Counted from the stretch's first letter, positions 35,779 through 47,243 are shown. The stretch is DNA of 64,000 bases from Methyloceanibacter stevinii (GCF_001723355.1 NZ_LPWE01000012.1:466070-530069), one strand, 5' to 3'. Made by a program: numbers and translations. Notes: generated from the sequence alone by a model not told the origin.

Positions 35779-38635
35779 TCACGACACGAGCCGGTTGAAC
35801 GCGCCTTGCACCCGCGCCAGCGTATCCTTCAGCGTCGCTTCCAACATCGAGAAATCCGGCATGTCGGCAGACCGCGCCAACAGATCCCGCAAAGCTTGCG
35901 GCGCATCGTGGGCGGTGAAGGTCTCATCAAGACAGAGCCGCAAGATCTGCGTAAGCGATTGATAGAGCCGCGCCGCCGGAATGAGCAGTTCCGCGTCCGC
36001 AGGCTCGAGAATCCCCGCGGCCGCAAGCTTGGACAAGGCTCCCTCGGCGTTCTGATCCAGCACGTCGGGCCGTTCGGCCGCGCTGACGAGCTGGAGGAAC
36101 TGCGTGATGAACTCCAGATCCACGATGCCGCCCCGGACCTGCTTCAAATTCCAGATGTCCGTCGTCCCCTTCTCGGCGGCAATCTTCCGGCGCATCTCGT
36201 GCACCTCGCCGGCGACGGCTGCCCGGTCACGCGGTCTCGTCAATACGCCGCGGATCGTCGTCTCGATCGTCTCGCGCATTGAATCGGGCCCTGACACCAC
36301 ACGGGCACGGGTCAGCGCCAAATGCTCCCAGACCCACGCGGAGTGTTCTTGATAGTCGATGAAGCCCGACAGCTTGGTGGAGACGGGACCTTGGCTGCCG
36401 GACGGGCGCAAACGCATGTCGACTTCGTAGAGAGCCCCCTCCGCCGTCTGGGCCGAAAGCGCCGAGATCAGCCGCTGTGTGAACCGCGTGTAGTATTGAG
36501 GACCGGGAAGGCTTCGGGAGCCGTCGGACTTCGCATCGTCCCCCGCATAGTCGTAGACGGTGATGAGATCGAGATCTGACGCGGCGGTCATCTCCTGGCC
36601 GCCGAGCTTGCCCATCGCCAGCACCGCGATCATGCCGTCCGGCAAAAGGCCGTGCTGCGCGACGAGTTCCTCGCCGACGCGGTCCGACAGCGCCTGGATC
36701 AGCGTGTCCGCAAGCGCGGCATAGGCCTCGCCCGCGAGTTCCGCCGAGATCGTGCCGGAGATCACCCGAACGCCGATGAGAAAGCTTTGCTCGCGCCCCA
36801 CGATCCGCGCGCGGTCGAGCGCGTCCTCGTAGTCTGTCGCGAGTGCCAACGTGCTGCCGACGACGTCCTTGAGCTGCGCCGTTGTAGGCACGTCGCCGAA
36901 GAACCCGGGGTCGAGCACCGCGTCCAAGAGCAGAGGACGGCGCGCGAGGATCTTTGCAAGCCGCGGCGCCGTCCCCATGATGTCGGCGACGAGACGCAAC
37001 AGGCTCGGATTGGCGGCGAGAAGCGAAAACAGCTGCAACCCCGCCGGCATGTTGGCCATCACCTTGTCGAAGGTCGACAGGGCGAGATCGGGCTGAGCGG
37101 TACGGCTGAAGGCTTCCAGAAGGTTGGGGAGAAAGTCGGTGAGACGCTCGCGCGCCTTGGCGCTGCGCGTGGCCGGATAGCGGCCGGCCTGCCAGGCCTT
37201 GATCGCTTCGATGGCGGCGCCCGGATTCTCGAAACCGAGCTCCTGGAGCGCGGAGACGGATTCCGGTTCGGCCTCGTCCCCAACGAGAAGACCGGAAACG
37301 GACGATGGCGGCTGGGGAAGCTTCTCGAACAAGGCGCCATAATGCGTTTCGACACACGTGAACCGCGCGATCAGCGCATCGCCAAAGGCGTCCGTGTCGG
37401 CGAAACCGCACAGCCGCGCGAGCCGGTCGAGTTCTTGCGGTTCGGCGGGAATGATGTGCGTCTGCTGATCGCCCACCATCTGAATGCGGTTTTCGACCCG
37501 GCGCAGAAACAGATAGGCCTCCGACAGTTCCTGTGCCGCCACGGGATCGATCCATGCGCCTTCGGCAAGCCGGGCAAGCGTCTGCAATGTCCCGCGGTCC
37601 GCAGTTCCGGATGCGCCCGCCCGCGATCAACTGCTGTGTCTGGGTGAAGAACTCGATGTCCCGGATGCCGCCCCGCCCCAGCTTGATATCGTGGCCGCTT
37701 ACGGCGATGGCCCCATGCCCTTTGAACGCATGCACGCGGCGCTTCATGGCGTGGATGTCGGCCACGGCGGCGAAGTCCAGATATTTCCGCCAAATGAACG
37801 GCGAGAGCTGCTCGAGAAAGTCCTGCCCGAGCGTCTCGTCTCCGGCAGCAATGCGCGCCTTGATCAGCGCCGCCCGCTCCCAATTCTGGCCGAAGCTCTC
37901 GTAGTAGGTTAGCCCTGCGTCGATCGAGAGCGCGATCTGCGTCGCGCCGGGATCTGGACGGAGCCGCAGGTCCGTCCGGTACACGTAGCCGTCCTTGGTC
38001 TGTTCCTGCAGCAGGCGCACCACGTCGCGCGTCAGCTTTACGAAGAAGGCTGAAGGCTCTGTTGTCTCGGTCAGATGCGACCGCTCGGGGTCGTAAAACA
38101 CGATGAAGTCGACGTCGGAGGAATAGTTCAACTCCATGGCGCCGAGCTTGCCCATGGCGATCAGGAAATAGCCGTCGGTGTCGGCCGATGTCAGCTTTCC
38201 GGCCTCATGCGCCTTGCGGAACAGATAGCGGACGGCGGTCCGGACCGAGATGTCGGCGGCATCGCTCAAGCCGGTCAGGGTCTCGGCGGTCGTCCAAACG
38301 CCACCGAGATCGGCGAGCGCCGTCAGCAATGCGCTCCGCTTCTTGAAGCCGCGCAGCAGGGCCAAGGCTTCGGCTTCGGACGCAGCTTCCGCCATTCCGG
38401 CCTCGAGGTCCGCGCCGGCCCGGGACAGATGGGCATCCGGGTCCTCCGTCAGACACGCCGCAAGGAGGTCCGGGTTGCGTTCCGACAGCGCTGCAAGAAA
38501 AGGCGAACCCGAGAAGACGGCCGTGAGAAACGCAGCAACCTGCGGCGAGTCCAGAAACTCGACCGCGCGCGCAGCACTTGGGTCTTCGGCCAAGGCTTTT
38601 CGCACCGACGCAAGACGTCGCACCGCGCTCGGCAT
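35779..38635 (-). CDS. glnE: Bifunctional glutamine synthetase adenylyltransferase/deadenylase GlnE; frameshifted
   Basis: Two frames overlap by their tails. Restoring a G at two G runs 25 bases apart (CCC on the plus strand at 37616-37618 or 37620-37622, and CCC at 37591-37593) gives IAGGRAHPELRTAGTLQTLARL and 953 codons. The two nucleotidyltransferase domains carry SDVDFIVFYD (deadenylase half) and SDLDLITVYD (adenylylase half), each followed by RLRP motifs. GlnE acts on type I glutamine synthetase GlnA in response to PII, not on the GSII encoded at 4471. It lies downstream of the response regulator and kinase, matching rhizobial synteny. The exact start is uncertain; ATG 38635 follows GGAAG. 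Confidence 0.9.
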
Positions 38636-38677
38636 CGAAGACTTCCGGGCTTTCGCAAATCCGCTCGGCGAACGCCG

Positions 38678-40135
38678 TCACGTCGGCCTCAGTTCTCCTC
38701 CTGGCGACGGTCTATCAGCCGTCTTCGCTCCCTGCGCGCCGTTCTCCAGCGGAAGGCTGAGAATAACGCGGAGGCCGGGTTCGTTGTCCTCGAGCCTCAG
38801 GGTCCCACCATGCAGTCTCGCCACCGCCGCGACAAGGCTCAATCCAAGACCGCTGCCGGGCTCCGAGCGGCTGGCTTCGAGACGCACGAAACGGCTCAAC
38901 ACGCGTTCCCGTTCGGACTCCGGACGCCCCGGCCCGCGGTCGCACACGGCGATTTCCGCGAGCCCGTCATGGGCCGACGTGCGGACGACGACTTCCGAGG
39001 CGTGACCATTGGCTTGAGACGGAGGAACGAGGCCGTATTTCAACGCATTGTCGATGAGATTGGCGATGGCCTGCCCCAATAGCTGCCGGTTTCCGCGCAC
39101 GGGGACGTTGCCCGCAAGATCCACCTTGAGGGCGATGCCCCGCTCCTCCGCGACGGGCTCGTACAGCTCGGCCGCGTCGCCCACAACGGCGGACAGATCG
39201 AGGCTGTCGCGATCGTCGCCCCCCCGCGCCGCTTCGAGCCGCGCGATGGAGAGCAGCGCGTTGAACGTCTTCATAAGGCCGTCGGCTTCTTCGATCGTTC
39301 GTTCCAAGGCCGCACGATAGGTAGTCTCGTCGGGCGGCTCACGCAGCGCTTCTTCCACGCGGTTGCGCAGCCGGTTGAGAGGCGTCTTCAGATCGTGCGC
39401 GATATTGTCGGAAACTTCACGCATGCCGGCCATGAGCTGCTCGATACGTCCGAGCATCGAGTTGAGGCTCTGTGCCAAGCGATCCAGCTCGTCGCCCGAT
39501 CCACTCACGGGCAACCGCCGGGAGAGATCGCCCGCCATGATCGTGCGGGTGGTGGCGGAGAGATTGTCGACCCGCGCCAGCAAACGCCGGCTGACCCAGT
39601 AGCCGCCGCCAATGCCCACCACCGCCATGACGCCGAGCCCCCACAACATCGTCGAGCGGATCAGCCGCGACAGCTCCCGCCGGTCCTCGATGTCACGGCC
39701 CACGATCAGCCGATCGCCGCCAGGAAGCCGGAAGACATTGGCAAAAGCGAGCCGCTGTTCCATGCCGCCTGGCGCGGGCCGGCTGTAGAAGAACTCGACC
39801 GGCCCCACGCTATCCCAAAGCTGCGGCGAGACGGCACTGAGATTGCCGGCGAGCTGCTTCTCGTTCCGGTCGGCGACAAGATAGAGGCTATTGCCCGGCG
39901 TGCGGCTGCGCTGCGCGACGATCCTGACAAGCTGATCGCGCCCGCCTGCCCGGTACTGCTCCGCAAGTCCCTTGAGCTCAGCATCGATTGTCTGGTTGAG
40001 CTGACGCGACAGCAGAACCGTCGTGTTCCAGTAGAGGTAGACGATGGCGATGATGGCGGCCGCACTGAACAGCGCGAAATAGGTCAGCGACAGGCGGAAT
40101 GTCGTCGTGCGGAAGAGTTTAGTGAGCGCTGTCAC
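38678..40135 (-). CDS. Sensor histidine kinase of an OmpR-type pair
   Basis: A 485-residue membrane kinase: helix about 16-40, periplasmic sensor region, second helix about 165-185, HAMP, HisKA with HDLKTPLNRLRNRVEEAL, and HATPase_c with NLIDNALKYG, DRGPG and GSGLGLSLV. The GTG start at 40135 overlaps the response regulator stop by 17 bases, which is preferred over a longer frame running back through the regulator gene. In rhizobia this pair sits between degP and glnE, as here, but its signal is not known to me. Confidence 0.88.
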   Translation of the reverse strand: MTALTKLFRTTTFRLSLTYFALFSAAAIIAIVYLYWNTTVLLSRQLNQTIDAELKGLAEQYRAGGRDQLVRIVAQRSRTPGNSLYLVADRNEKQLAGNLSAVSPQLWDSVGPVEFFYSRPAPGGMEQRLAFANVFRLPGGDRLIVGRDIEDRRELSRLIRSTMLWGLGVMAVVGIGGGYWVSRRLLARVDNLSATTRTIMAGDLSRRLPVSGSGDELDRLAQSLNSMLGRIEQLMAGMREVSDNIAHDLKTPLNRLRNRVEEALREPPDETTYRAALERTIEEADGLMKTFNALLSIARLEAARGGDDRDSLDLSAVVGDAAELYEPVAEERGIALKVDLAGNVPVRGNRQLLGQAIANLIDNALKYGLVPPSQANGHASEVVVRTSAHDGLAEIAVCDRGPGRPESERERVLSRFVRLEASRSEPGSGLGLSLVAAVARLHGGTLRLEDNEPGLRVILSLPLENGAQGAKTADRPSPGGELRPT

Positions 40136-40799
40136 GGATCGTGTAACCGGCGCCGCGAACCGTATGAAGGAGCGGCTGTTCGAAGTTCTTATCGATCTTC
40201 GACCGGAGCCTTGAGATGTGAACGTCGATGACATTGGTCTGTGGGTCGAAATGATAGTCCCACACGTTCTCGAGCAGCATGGTGCGTGTGACCACCTGCC
40301 CCGCGTGCTTCATCAAATATTCGAGCAGACGAAACTCCCGCGGCTGCAGCAGAATTCGCCTCGCCGCGCGGGTCACCTTGTGGGATAGACGGTCCAGAAC
40401 GAGATCGCCGACGGAAAGCCGCGTCGCCCCCTCTTCCGGAGAAGTGCGCCGTGCCAGTACCTCAATGCGGGCCAGGAGCTCGCTGAAGGCATAGGGCTTG
40501 GTGAGATAGTCGTCGCCGCCGGCCCGCAATCCTTTGACCCGGTCGTCGACCTCTCCCAGCGCCGACAGGATCAGAGCCGGCGTATGGATCTCGTCCGTCC
40601 GCAACGCCCTGATGACATCGAGGCCGTCCAGTTTCGGCAGCATGCGATCGACGATGAGCACGTCATAAGCATTGGCTTTGGCGAACTCGAGGCCGGCCTC
40701 GCCATCGGCGGCGTGCTCGGCCATATGTCCCGACTCTTTGAGCGCCCGCTTGAGAAACGCCGCCGTTTCTTGGTCGTCCTCGATAACCAGGACCCGCAT
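40119..40799 (-). CDS. OmpR-family response regulator
   Basis: A 226-residue regulator: receiver domain with acidic pocket (Glu7, Asp8, Asp9), phospho-acceptor Asp51 (LIVDRMLPK) and Lys in YLTKPYAF; C-terminal winged helix ending LLHTVRGAGYTIRD, typical of OmpR/PhoB. It is transcribed with the kinase gene that overlaps its 3' end and lies downstream of degP. A periplasmic-stress role is plausible because of degP, but no binding site was identified. Confidence 0.92.
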   Translation of the reverse strand: MRVLVIEDDQETAAFLKRALKESGHMAEHAADGEAGLEFAKANAYDVLIVDRMLPKLDGLDVIRALRTDEIHTPALILSALGEVDDRVKGLRAGGDDYLTKPYAFSELLARIEVLARRTSPEEGATRLSVGDLVLDRLSHKVTRAARRILLQPREFRLLEYLMKHAGQVVTRTMLLENVWDYHFDPQTNVIDVHISRLRSKIDKNFEQPLLHTVRGAGYTIRDSAH

Positions 40800-40848
40800 A
40801 TCGCCTCAGCTCGTTGTTCACCGCGGAAAGACTTAAGAGAGAATACTC

Positions 40849-40894
40849 AAAAAAAGGCGGGCGGCGCAGTTTGGGGGGGAAAACCGCACCGCCC
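40849..40894 (-). terminator. Terminator downstream of degP
   Basis: GGGCGGCGCAGTTT (40860-40873 region) pairs with AAAACCGCACCGCCC (40880-40894). On the minus strand the stem is followed by seven T (AAAAAAA at 40849-40855 on the plus strand). It separates degP from the response regulator pair. Confidence 0.72.
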
Positions 40895-40914
40895 TCCGAC
40901 AGAAGAAGGAGACG

Positions 40915-42480
40915 TTATCCCTTCTTCTGGGTAAGCGCGACAAAGCGGGACTGGTCGCCGGTCTTGACCTGCATCAGGACCTTGACCTTGTCCTTGTCTC
41001 CTTTGGCGGACTCGGTCGCCTTGGCGAGGCCTTTCGCGACATCGCCCGGCGTCGAGACGTCCACGCCTGCGACCTGAAGAATGATGTCGCCCGGCTTCAA
41101 GCCCTTGTCGGCGGCATCGCTATCGGAGTCGACCTCCGTAATCACGACACCCTCCTTGCCCGCACCCGGAATGGTGGCTGCCGGTGCGAGCGACAGGCCG
41201 AGCTTCTCCATCTGCTCGCTCTGATCGGCGGGCTCTTCCTTCTGGAGCGAGGCCAGCTTCTTGGCGCTCGGGAACGAGCCGAGCGTCATGTCGACTTCAC
41301 GCTTGTCGCCGTAGCGGACAATCGCGAGTTTCACGCTGGAGTCGGGTTCGAGATCAGCGATCTTGCGGGCAAGGTCGCGCGAGTCCTTCACCTCGCTGCC
41401 ATTCACTTCGATGATGACGTCGCCGGCCTTGATGTCCTCCTTGGACGCAGGACCGTCCTCGGTCACCTTGGTGATCATGGCGCCCTTCGGCTCGGTCAGT
41501 CCGACCGAGTCCGCAATGTCGTCGTTCACGTTCTGAATAACGACACCGAGCCAGCCGCGATCGACGCTGCCGTCGTCCTGCAGATCTTGGACCACCTGCT
41601 TCACGAGAGCGGCCGGAACGGCAAACGCAATACCAACATTGCCGCCGGACGGCGAGAAGATCGCCGTGTTCACACCGATCACATTGCCATCGAGGTCGAA
41701 GCTCGGGCCTCCGGAATTGCCGCGGTTCACGGCGGCATCGATCTGGAGGTAATCATACGGTCCCGAACCGATGTCGCGGTTGTGCGCCGAGATAATGCCG
41801 GCCGTCACAGTGCCGCCAAGGCCAAACGGATTGCCGACCGCAAGCACCCAATCGCCAACGCGCGGATCCTTCTCGGACAGATTGACGTAAGGGAACTTCT
41901 TGTCCGTATCCTCCGTCACCTTGACGAGTGCAAGGTCCGTGCGCGGATCGGTTCCGATCAGCTTCGCTTCGAACTTTTCGCCGTCTTCCATCGTGACGGT
42001 GATGTCGTCGGCGTCTTCAACAACGTGATTGTTGGTGACGATGAAACCGTCGTCGGAAATGAAGAAGCCGGAACCCTGAGCAAGGCTCGGGCTATGCTTG
42101 GACGGCGGCTTCGGCATGCCCTTGCGGAACTGATTGAAGAAGTCATGCAAGGGATTGTCTTCCGGCACGTCCGGAAGGCCGGGAATGGGAGAATCGTCGT
42201 TCTCCGCAGTGGTGATCTCGCCCTTCACGTTGATGCTGACAACGGCGGGCTTCACCTTCTGCACGAGATCGGCAAAGGAGAGCGGCGCTCGGCCATAGGG
42301 CGTCTCGATCGTCTGCTGCGTCTGGGCGGTTTCTGCAACCGCCACCGGCACACTCGGGTTGAACGAAAGGCCGATCGCCCCTGCGGCGACCAGCGCGGTT
42401 GCGGCGAGGAGCACAGGCCTCCGAGCGAGTTTCCGCGGCCGCTTGCTCTCGTTCGCTGCTGGGTTCGTATCAGGTGTCAT
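40915..42480 (-). CDS. degP: Periplasmic Do-family serine protease (DegP/HtrA)
   Basis: A 521-residue exported protease and chaperone for misfolded periplasmic proteins. N-terminal basic stretch and membrane anchor/signal (about 15-50) are followed by the trypsin-like domain with the triad His152 (TNNHVV), Asp182 (TDLALVKV) and Ser256 (NRGNSGGP), then two PDZ domains (about 300-385 and 425-510). Start 42480 follows AGGAGAGGGG; the longer frame from 42597 has no ribosome site. The gene lies between the ccm genes and a response regulator, a conserved rhizobial order. Confidence 0.95.
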   Translation of the reverse strand: MTPDTNPAANESKRPRKLARRPVLLAATALVAAGAIGLSFNPSVPVAVAETAQTQQTIETPYGRAPLSFADLVQKVKPAVVSINVKGEITTAENDDSPIPGLPDVPEDNPLHDFFNQFRKGMPKPPSKHSPSLAQGSGFFISDDGFIVTNNHVVEDADDITVTMEDGEKFEAKLIGTDPRTDLALVKVTEDTDKKFPYVNLSEKDPRVGDWVLAVGNPFGLGGTVTAGIISAHNRDIGSGPYDYLQIDAAVNRGNSGGPSFDLDGNVIGVNTAIFSPSGGNVGIAFAVPAALVKQVVQDLQDDGSVDRGWLGVVIQNVNDDIADSVGLTEPKGAMITKVTEDGPASKEDIKAGDVIIEVNGSEVKDSRDLARKIADLEPDSSVKLAIVRYGDKREVDMTLGSFPSAKKLASLQKEEPADQSEQMEKLGLSLAPAATIPGAGKEGVVITEVDSDSDAADKGLKPGDIILQVAGVDVSTPGDVAKGLAKATESAKGDKDKVKVLMQVKTGDQSRFVALTQKKG

Positions 42481-42616
42481 TCGTTTCCCCTCTCCTGGGA
42501 CGGCAAAAGTGTTCGGGCGATGCTCGGACAGGCCGAAGCGATCATGTGAGAGTCGGAATATAGGGAGCCGCCAATTACGCAGCGGTTTCGACGGCATTAA
42601 TTTTCCGTAAGGTACG

Positions 42617-42634
42617 GGCCTGCCGACAGGCCTT
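42617..42634 (-). terminator. Possible terminator after the ccm operon
   Basis: GGCCTG/CAGGCC inverted repeat with a 4-base loop just downstream of the ccmH stop. There is no clear T run, so support is modest. Confidence 0.3.
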
Positions 42635-42648
42635 GAAAACCAAGGCGG

Positions 42649-43152
42649 TTACGTCTTATCGGCCGCTTTCGGTGCGTCCGCATCCAGGAGCCGGTCCAAC
42701 TGCTCCCGCTCGCTCTTGGTCAGGTCCGGCGGCGGCGCTGAAGTGGTGGCCCGGCGGATGTAGCCGTAGAGGATGCCGACGATGGCGAGGAGCAGCACAA
42801 ACGGCGTCGCCAGCCACAACAGCCAGGTGTGGGGCGTGAACCGGGGTTTCAGCAGCACGAACTCGCCGTAACGCGACACCACGAAGGCGATGATCTCGTC
42901 ATCGCTGTCTCCCGCCTTGAGCCGTTCGCGCACAAGCACACGCAGATCCTTGGCCAAGGGCGCATCGGAATCGTCGATCGACTGATTCTGGCAGACGAGG
43001 CAGCGCAAGCCTGCCGACAGCGCCCGCGCCCGCGCTTCCAGCGCCGGATCGTCCAGGACCTCGTCCGGCTGCACCGCATGGAGGCTCGGCACGCCCAGAG
43101 CGAAAACGGCGAAGAACGCGGCGAGCAGAGAGGCACGGAAGCGCATCGTCAC
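42649..43152 (-). CDS. ccmH: Cytochrome c maturation protein CcmH (CycL)
   Basis: A 167-residue membrane-anchored thiol protein of cytochrome c assembly (system I) that reduces apocytochrome c and presents it for heme ligation. Signal sequence about 4-26, [10 protein letters not shown] with the redox Cys51 and Cys54, and a C-terminal membrane helix (about 108-130). The start overlaps the ccmF stop by four bases. It lacks the CcmI-like C-terminal domain of the E. coli protein, as expected when ccmI is separate. Confidence 0.95.
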   Translation of the reverse strand: MTMRFRASLLAAFFAVFALGVPSLHAVQPDEVLDDPALEARARALSAGLRCLVCQNQSIDDSDAPLAKDLRVLVRERLKAGDSDDEIIAFVVSRYGEFVLLKPRFTPHTWLLWLATPFVLLLAIVGILYGYIRRATTSAPPPDLTKSEREQLDRLLDADAPKAADKT

Positions 43153-45137
43153 TTGCCCGCCGCCACGGCCGGCCCTGTCTTCGTCTTGGCCCGTTTGGGA
43201 GCCCCGACGCGCAAGCGGCGGTCAGACAGCGAGACGCCACCGCCGAAGAACATCAACAAGGAGCCGAGCCAGATCAGCCGAACCATCGGATTGAAATAGA
43301 CGCGCACGCTGAAGGCGCCGTCCTTGAGCGGATCGCCGAGCACCAGGTAGAGATCGCCACGCCAGCTATTGTGGATACCGGCTTCCGTCGTCGCGCTCTT
43401 CTCGACCGCGTAGGCCCGCTTGGAGGGGATCAGCGTCGTGACGGGCTCCCCGCCCCGCGTCACCTGAAACACGCCGACGAGTTCCGAATAGTTCGGCCCC
43501 TGCCGTTCCTTGACGCCCTCAAAGGCGAGCGAATAGCCGGCGATCTCGACGGTGTCACCGGGCGCCAGCGCCTCGATGCGCTCGCTGCGCCACGCCGTCG
43601 TCGCGACGAGCCCGAGCACCATCACGCCGAGCCCCGCATGAGCGAGCGCCGTGCCATAGGCAGCGCGCGGCAGGTTGCGCATGCGCCGCCAGCTTTCGGA
43701 CCAGCGCGCCTCGAAAAGCTTCGACCGCGTGGCGATTTCGGTCGCGGCGCCGACGATCAGCCAAAGGCCAAGGCCGATCCCGAGCGGGGCCAGCCACGGC
43801 CCGCTTTGGTGCATGGCAAGCACGATGATGATCGCGGCAACGCTGACGACGGCCGCGACCATGAGCCGTTGCGCGGCGGCCAGTAGATCGCCGCGTTTCC
43901 AGGCAAGCAGCGGCCCGAAGGGCACGGCGATGAGGAGCGGCACGATCAGCGGCACGAAGGTCAAGTTGAAGAACGGCGCGCCGACGGAAATCTTCTCGCC
44001 GGTGACCGATTCCAACGCGAGCGGATAGAGCGTGCCGACGAACACGGCCGCGCAGGCCACGGTCAGCAGAAGGTTGTTGAGGACGAGCGCGCCTTCGCGG
44101 CTGATCGGCGCGAACAATCCGCCTTGCGACAGAAGCGGCGCGCGCCAGGCGAACAGCGCGAACGACCCGCCGATGAAGATCGCCATGATGCCGAGAATGA
44201 AAACGCCGCGCGCGGGGTCCACCGCGAAGGCGTGGACGGACGTCAGCACGCCCGAGCGCACCAGGAACGTCCCCATGAGGCTCAAGGAAAAGGTGATGAT
44301 GGCCAGCAGGACCGTCCAGACCTTCAGCGCGTCACGCTTCTCCATCACCAGAGCGGAGTGCAGCAGCGCGGTGCCGGCAAGCCACGGCATGAAGGAGGCG
44401 TTTTCGACCGGGTCCCAGAACCAGAACCCGCCCCAGCCGAGTTCGTAATACGCCCACCACGAACCCATCGCGATCCCGAGCGTCAGACACATCCAGGCTG
44501 CGAGGGTCCACGGCCGCACCCAGCGCGCCCAGGCCGCATCGATACGGCCGTCGATGAGCGCGGCGACCGCAAACGAGAACGCCATCGAGAACCCGACATA
44601 GCCCGCGTAGAGGAACGGCGGATGGAAGGCGAGCGCGGGATCCTGCAGTACAGGGTTCAACCCGTTGCCGTCGAACGGCGCGGGATCGACCCGCAAGAAG
44701 GGATTCGACGTCGTGACGATGAAGAGCAGGAAGGCCACGGCGATCGAGCCCTGCACCGCGAGCACGTTCGCCTGCAACCGGCGGGGAAGATTCGAGCCGA
44801 AGGTGGCGACCGCGGCACCGAACAGGGCCAGGATCAGGACCCACAAGACCATCGAGCCTTCGTGGTTCCCCCACACGCCCGAGATCTTGTAGAGCATCGG
44901 TTTCGCCGAATGCGAATTCTGCCAAACGTTCAGAACCGAGAAGTCCGACGTGACATACGCGACCGTCAGGGCCGCGAAGGCGATGCAGACGAGCAGAAAC
45001 TGGATCTGTGCTGCGGGAACGGAGACCGCGGCTAAGCGCGGATCGTTGACGCGCGTGCCGATAATCGGCAGCACCATCTGAACGATGGCGACGCCGAGCG
45101 CGAGGATAAGGGCGTAATGTCCGGTCTCCGCGATCAT
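43149..45137 (-). CDS. ccmF: Heme lyase subunit CcmF (CycK)
   Basis: A 662-residue multi-spanning membrane protein that ligates heme from CcmE to apocytochrome c. The WWD domain is seen as [18 protein letters not shown] (about 235-255), with [16 protein letters not shown] and [13 protein letters not shown] and the conserved His residues around them. Length matches the family. It overlaps ccmE and ccmH by four bases each, so the four ccm genes are translationally coupled. Confidence 0.96.
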   Translation of the reverse strand: MIAETGHYALILALGVAIVQMVLPIIGTRVNDPRLAAVSVPAAQIQFLLVCIAFAALTVAYVTSDFSVLNVWQNSHSAKPMLYKISGVWGNHEGSMVLWVLILALFGAAVATFGSNLPRRLQANVLAVQGSIAVAFLLFIVTTSNPFLRVDPAPFDGNGLNPVLQDPALAFHPPFLYAGYVGFSMAFSFAVAALIDGRIDAAWARWVRPWTLAAWMCLTLGIAMGSWWAYYELGWGGFWFWDPVENASFMPWLAGTALLHSALVMEKRDALKVWTVLLAIITFSLSLMGTFLVRSGVLTSVHAFAVDPARGVFILGIMAIFIGGSFALFAWRAPLLSQGGLFAPISREGALVLNNLLLTVACAAVFVGTLYPLALESVTGEKISVGAPFFNLTFVPLIVPLLIAVPFGPLLAWKRGDLLAAAQRLMVAAVVSVAAIIIVLAMHQSGPWLAPLGIGLGLWLIVGAATEIATRSKLFEARWSESWRRMRNLPRAAYGTALAHAGLGVMVLGLVATTAWRSERIEALAPGDTVEIAGYSLAFEGVKERQGPNYSELVGVFQVTRGGEPVTTLIPSKRAYAVEKSATTEAGIHNSWRGDLYLVLGDPLKDGAFSVRVYFNPMVRLIWLGSLLMFFGGGVSLSDRRLRVGAPKRAKTKTGPAVAAGK

Positions 45138-45604
45138 TGCGTCGTGACCTTTCCGCCGGCGGCGCCGGCATCGCCCTCCCGCCAGACACCTTGTTCCTTC
45201 AGCTTCGCGGCGACCTCGGGCGGCATGTAGTTCTCGTCATGCTTAGCGAGCACGTTGTCGGCCTTGAAGGTTCCATCCGGCTGAACCCAGCCTTCGGTCA
45301 CGACACCCTGGCCTTCGCGAAACAGGTCCGGCAGCACGCCGGTATAGGTCACGGGCATAACCTTGGCGCCGTCCGTCACGGAGAAATGGACCGTCGTGCC
45401 CTGGTCCCGTTGCACGCTCCCGGTCTCCACGAGTCCGCCGAGCCGGATGCGCTGACCCGGTGCGATCTCCATCTTTGCGATGTCGCTCGGGCTGTAGAAG
45501 AACACGATCGAGTCCCGCATGGCGTACAGCACAAGCCCCACGGCCACACCCAAGACCACAAGGCATGTTCCGATCAAAACACCTCTGCGCTGTTTCCGCG
45601 TCAT
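45134..45604 (-). CDS. ccmE: Heme chaperone CcmE (CycJ)
   Basis: A 156-residue periplasmic, membrane-anchored heme carrier. N-terminal helix about 8-28, OB-fold, and the covalent heme attachment site [13 protein letters not shown] with His122 and Tyr126. It receives heme from CcmC and passes it to CcmF. It overlaps ccmI and ccmF by four bases. ccmABCD are not in this window, as is usual in rhizobia where they lie elsewhere. Confidence 0.96.
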   Translation of the reverse strand: MTRKQRRGVLIGTCLVVLGVAVGLVLYAMRDSIVFFYSPSDIAKMEIAPGQRIRLGGLVETGSVQRDQGTTVHFSVTDGAKVMPVTYTGVLPDLFREGQGVVTEGWVQPDGTFKADNVLAKHDENYMPPEVAAKLKEQGVWREGDAGAAGGKVTTQ

Positions 45605-46752
45605 GACGTCAATCCTAAATCCGCTGCGAGCGTGTCGAGTTTCTCGATCGCTTGCTCATTGCCCGCGAACTGTTTCTTGGCCCGGGCCAAGGCTTCCTTC
45701 GCGTCATCGCTTCGCCCGAGGACCGTATACGCCCGCACCAGGCGGAGCCAGCCGGGCAAATCGTCTCCGTTCTCCTCGAGCCGCGCCGCCAGCCGCGTGA
45801 CCATCTGATCGACCATGGCCTGGCGCTCGTCCGGGCTCATGCTCTGCGCGGCGGCGATATCGGCCGCCGACGGTCCCGGCTGTGGCGCAGGCTTGGCCTC
45901 GGCGACGGGCGCCTCACCGGAGAGCTTGGCTTGGGCGCTGGCGATCCGTCCCTCGATCATGGAGGTCCAGCGCGCATCGTCTTTTCTGACCTCGATCAGC
46001 CCCTGCCAATCGGCCAGCGCGCCTTCGAAGTTGCCCTCCTGCTCCTTCGCGATCGCAAGGAGAATGCGCGGTTCGACCAGTGTTCCATCGCGCTTCAAGG
46101 CCCTCGCCAAGCGCAATGCGCGCCGGTCGGTTACGAGCCCCTTCTGCTCGAGGACGAGCGCTTGCCCAAGACCGGACAGACGCTTTGCAGACGGTCCCAA
46201 GAGCCGGATTGCCTGACGATAGGCCTCCGCCGCATCCGCGTAGCGCTGGCCACCGAGATAGATCGGCGCGATCGCATCCCACCCCGCACCCTCCTCCGGA
46301 TGCGCGCGCAGGCGCGCTTCGACGCGTGCGACGAGAACGCCGACGTCCTTTTCCTTGGCGGGATCGGTGAGCCGCGCGGTCAAAGGCTGGTCCGGCAGGC
46401 GCGGTGAACCGTAGAAGAGATAGGCGCCCAGCACCGCCAGCGGCAGGCAGGCGGCGACTACGACAAGGGCGGCGCGCGGCAAGGCATTGCGCGATTGCGC
46501 TTCGGCCCCAGCCGCAGCTTTTTCGTCGGCGGCGAGCAGGCGGCGGGCGACTTCCAGCCGCGCGGCCTCGGCTTCGGCTTCGCCGATCAGTCCGCGCGCG
46601 CGATCCGCCTCGATCTCATCGAGCTGATCCCGATAGACCGCGGCATCGAACGCGTCGCGCTCGTCCACGTCCTCGCGGCCGCCGACAAGCGGGTACAGCA
46701 AGAAGGACAAGACGACGGCGGTGAGAGCCGCCAGGATGACCCAAAGCAGCAC
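45601..46752 (-). CDS. ccmI: Cytochrome c maturation protein CcmI (CycH)
   Basis: A 383-residue apocytochrome c chaperone: first helix about 2-20 ([17 protein letters not shown]), cytoplasmic [35 protein letters not shown] leucine-zipper region (about 42-72), second helix about 92-115, and a periplasmic TPR domain to the C-terminus. It is the first gene of ccmIEFH. Confidence 0.93.
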   Translation of the reverse strand: MLLWVILAALTAVVLSFLLYPLVGGREDVDERDAFDAAVYRDQLDEIEADRARGLIGEAEAEAARLEVARRLLAADEKAAAGAEAQSRNALPRAALVVVAACLPLAVLGAYLFYGSPRLPDQPLTARLTDPAKEKDVGVLVARVEARLRAHPEEGAGWDAIAPIYLGGQRYADAAEAYRQAIRLLGPSAKRLSGLGQALVLEQKGLVTDRRALRLARALKRDGTLVEPRILLAIAKEQEGNFEGALADWQGLIEVRKDDARWTSMIEGRIASAQAKLSGEAPVAEAKPAPQPGPSAADIAAAQSMSPDERQAMVDQMVTRLAARLEENGDDLPGWLRLVRAYTVLGRSDDAKEALARAKKQFAGNEQAIEKLDTLAADLGLTS

Positions 46753-46871
46753 GAACAGGTCCCTAACCTTCAGAATTCAAACGGTCGCTAGGCATAGGAC
46801 AAGGGTGCTTGCCAGAGCAAGGCGAAGGCGCTGCAGAAAGATGAAATCGCGGCAATGTTTCGCCGGCAGGC

Positions 46872-47243
46872 CTAGCCCACCTGGTTCCAGCGCCCGTCGG
46901 GCTGCCGGCAGGCCGTCCCGTTGGTCGTCTGAGGCGCACCGTTGATGAACATGGTGTGGGTGAACGGCCGGCAGAAGGAACTGCCCTTCTTGTAGGGCGT
47001 ACCGGGCACGATCTGCCCGTTGTGCTGGTTGGCCGGGTTGCTCCACGACGTCGCTTGACCGGCTTGACCGAATTCCAACGCCTTTTGCTGCGCTTCCGCG
47101 GCGAGCTGCTGGTCCTGCTGATCGAGCCCCGGACCGGAATTACCCGTCATCGAGCCCCAAAGGGCGTCGGTGCCAAGATTTCCTCCGGTTCCGCAGGCAG
47201 CAAGCCCAAGCGGCAACAAGGCTATTGCAAGAATGGATCTCAT
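46872..47243 (-). CDS. Outer-membrane lipoprotein resembling the 17-kDa surface antigen
   Basis: A 123-residue lipoprotein with lipobox LAAC (Cys17), a Gly/Gln-rich linker and a C-terminal domain with GQIVPGTPY, SSFCRPF, NGTACRQPDGRW, the pattern seen at the C-terminus of rickettsial 17-kDa antigen-like proteins; two Cys may form a disulfide. The usual glycine-zipper segment is short or absent. It stands alone between feuQ and ccmI. Confidence 0.75.
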   Translation of the reverse strand: MRSILAIALLPLGLAACGTGGNLGTDALWGSMTGNSGPGLDQQDQQLAAEAQQKALEFGQAGQATSWSNPANQHNGQIVPGTPYKKGSSFCRPFTHTMFINGAPQTTNGTACRQPDGRWNQVG

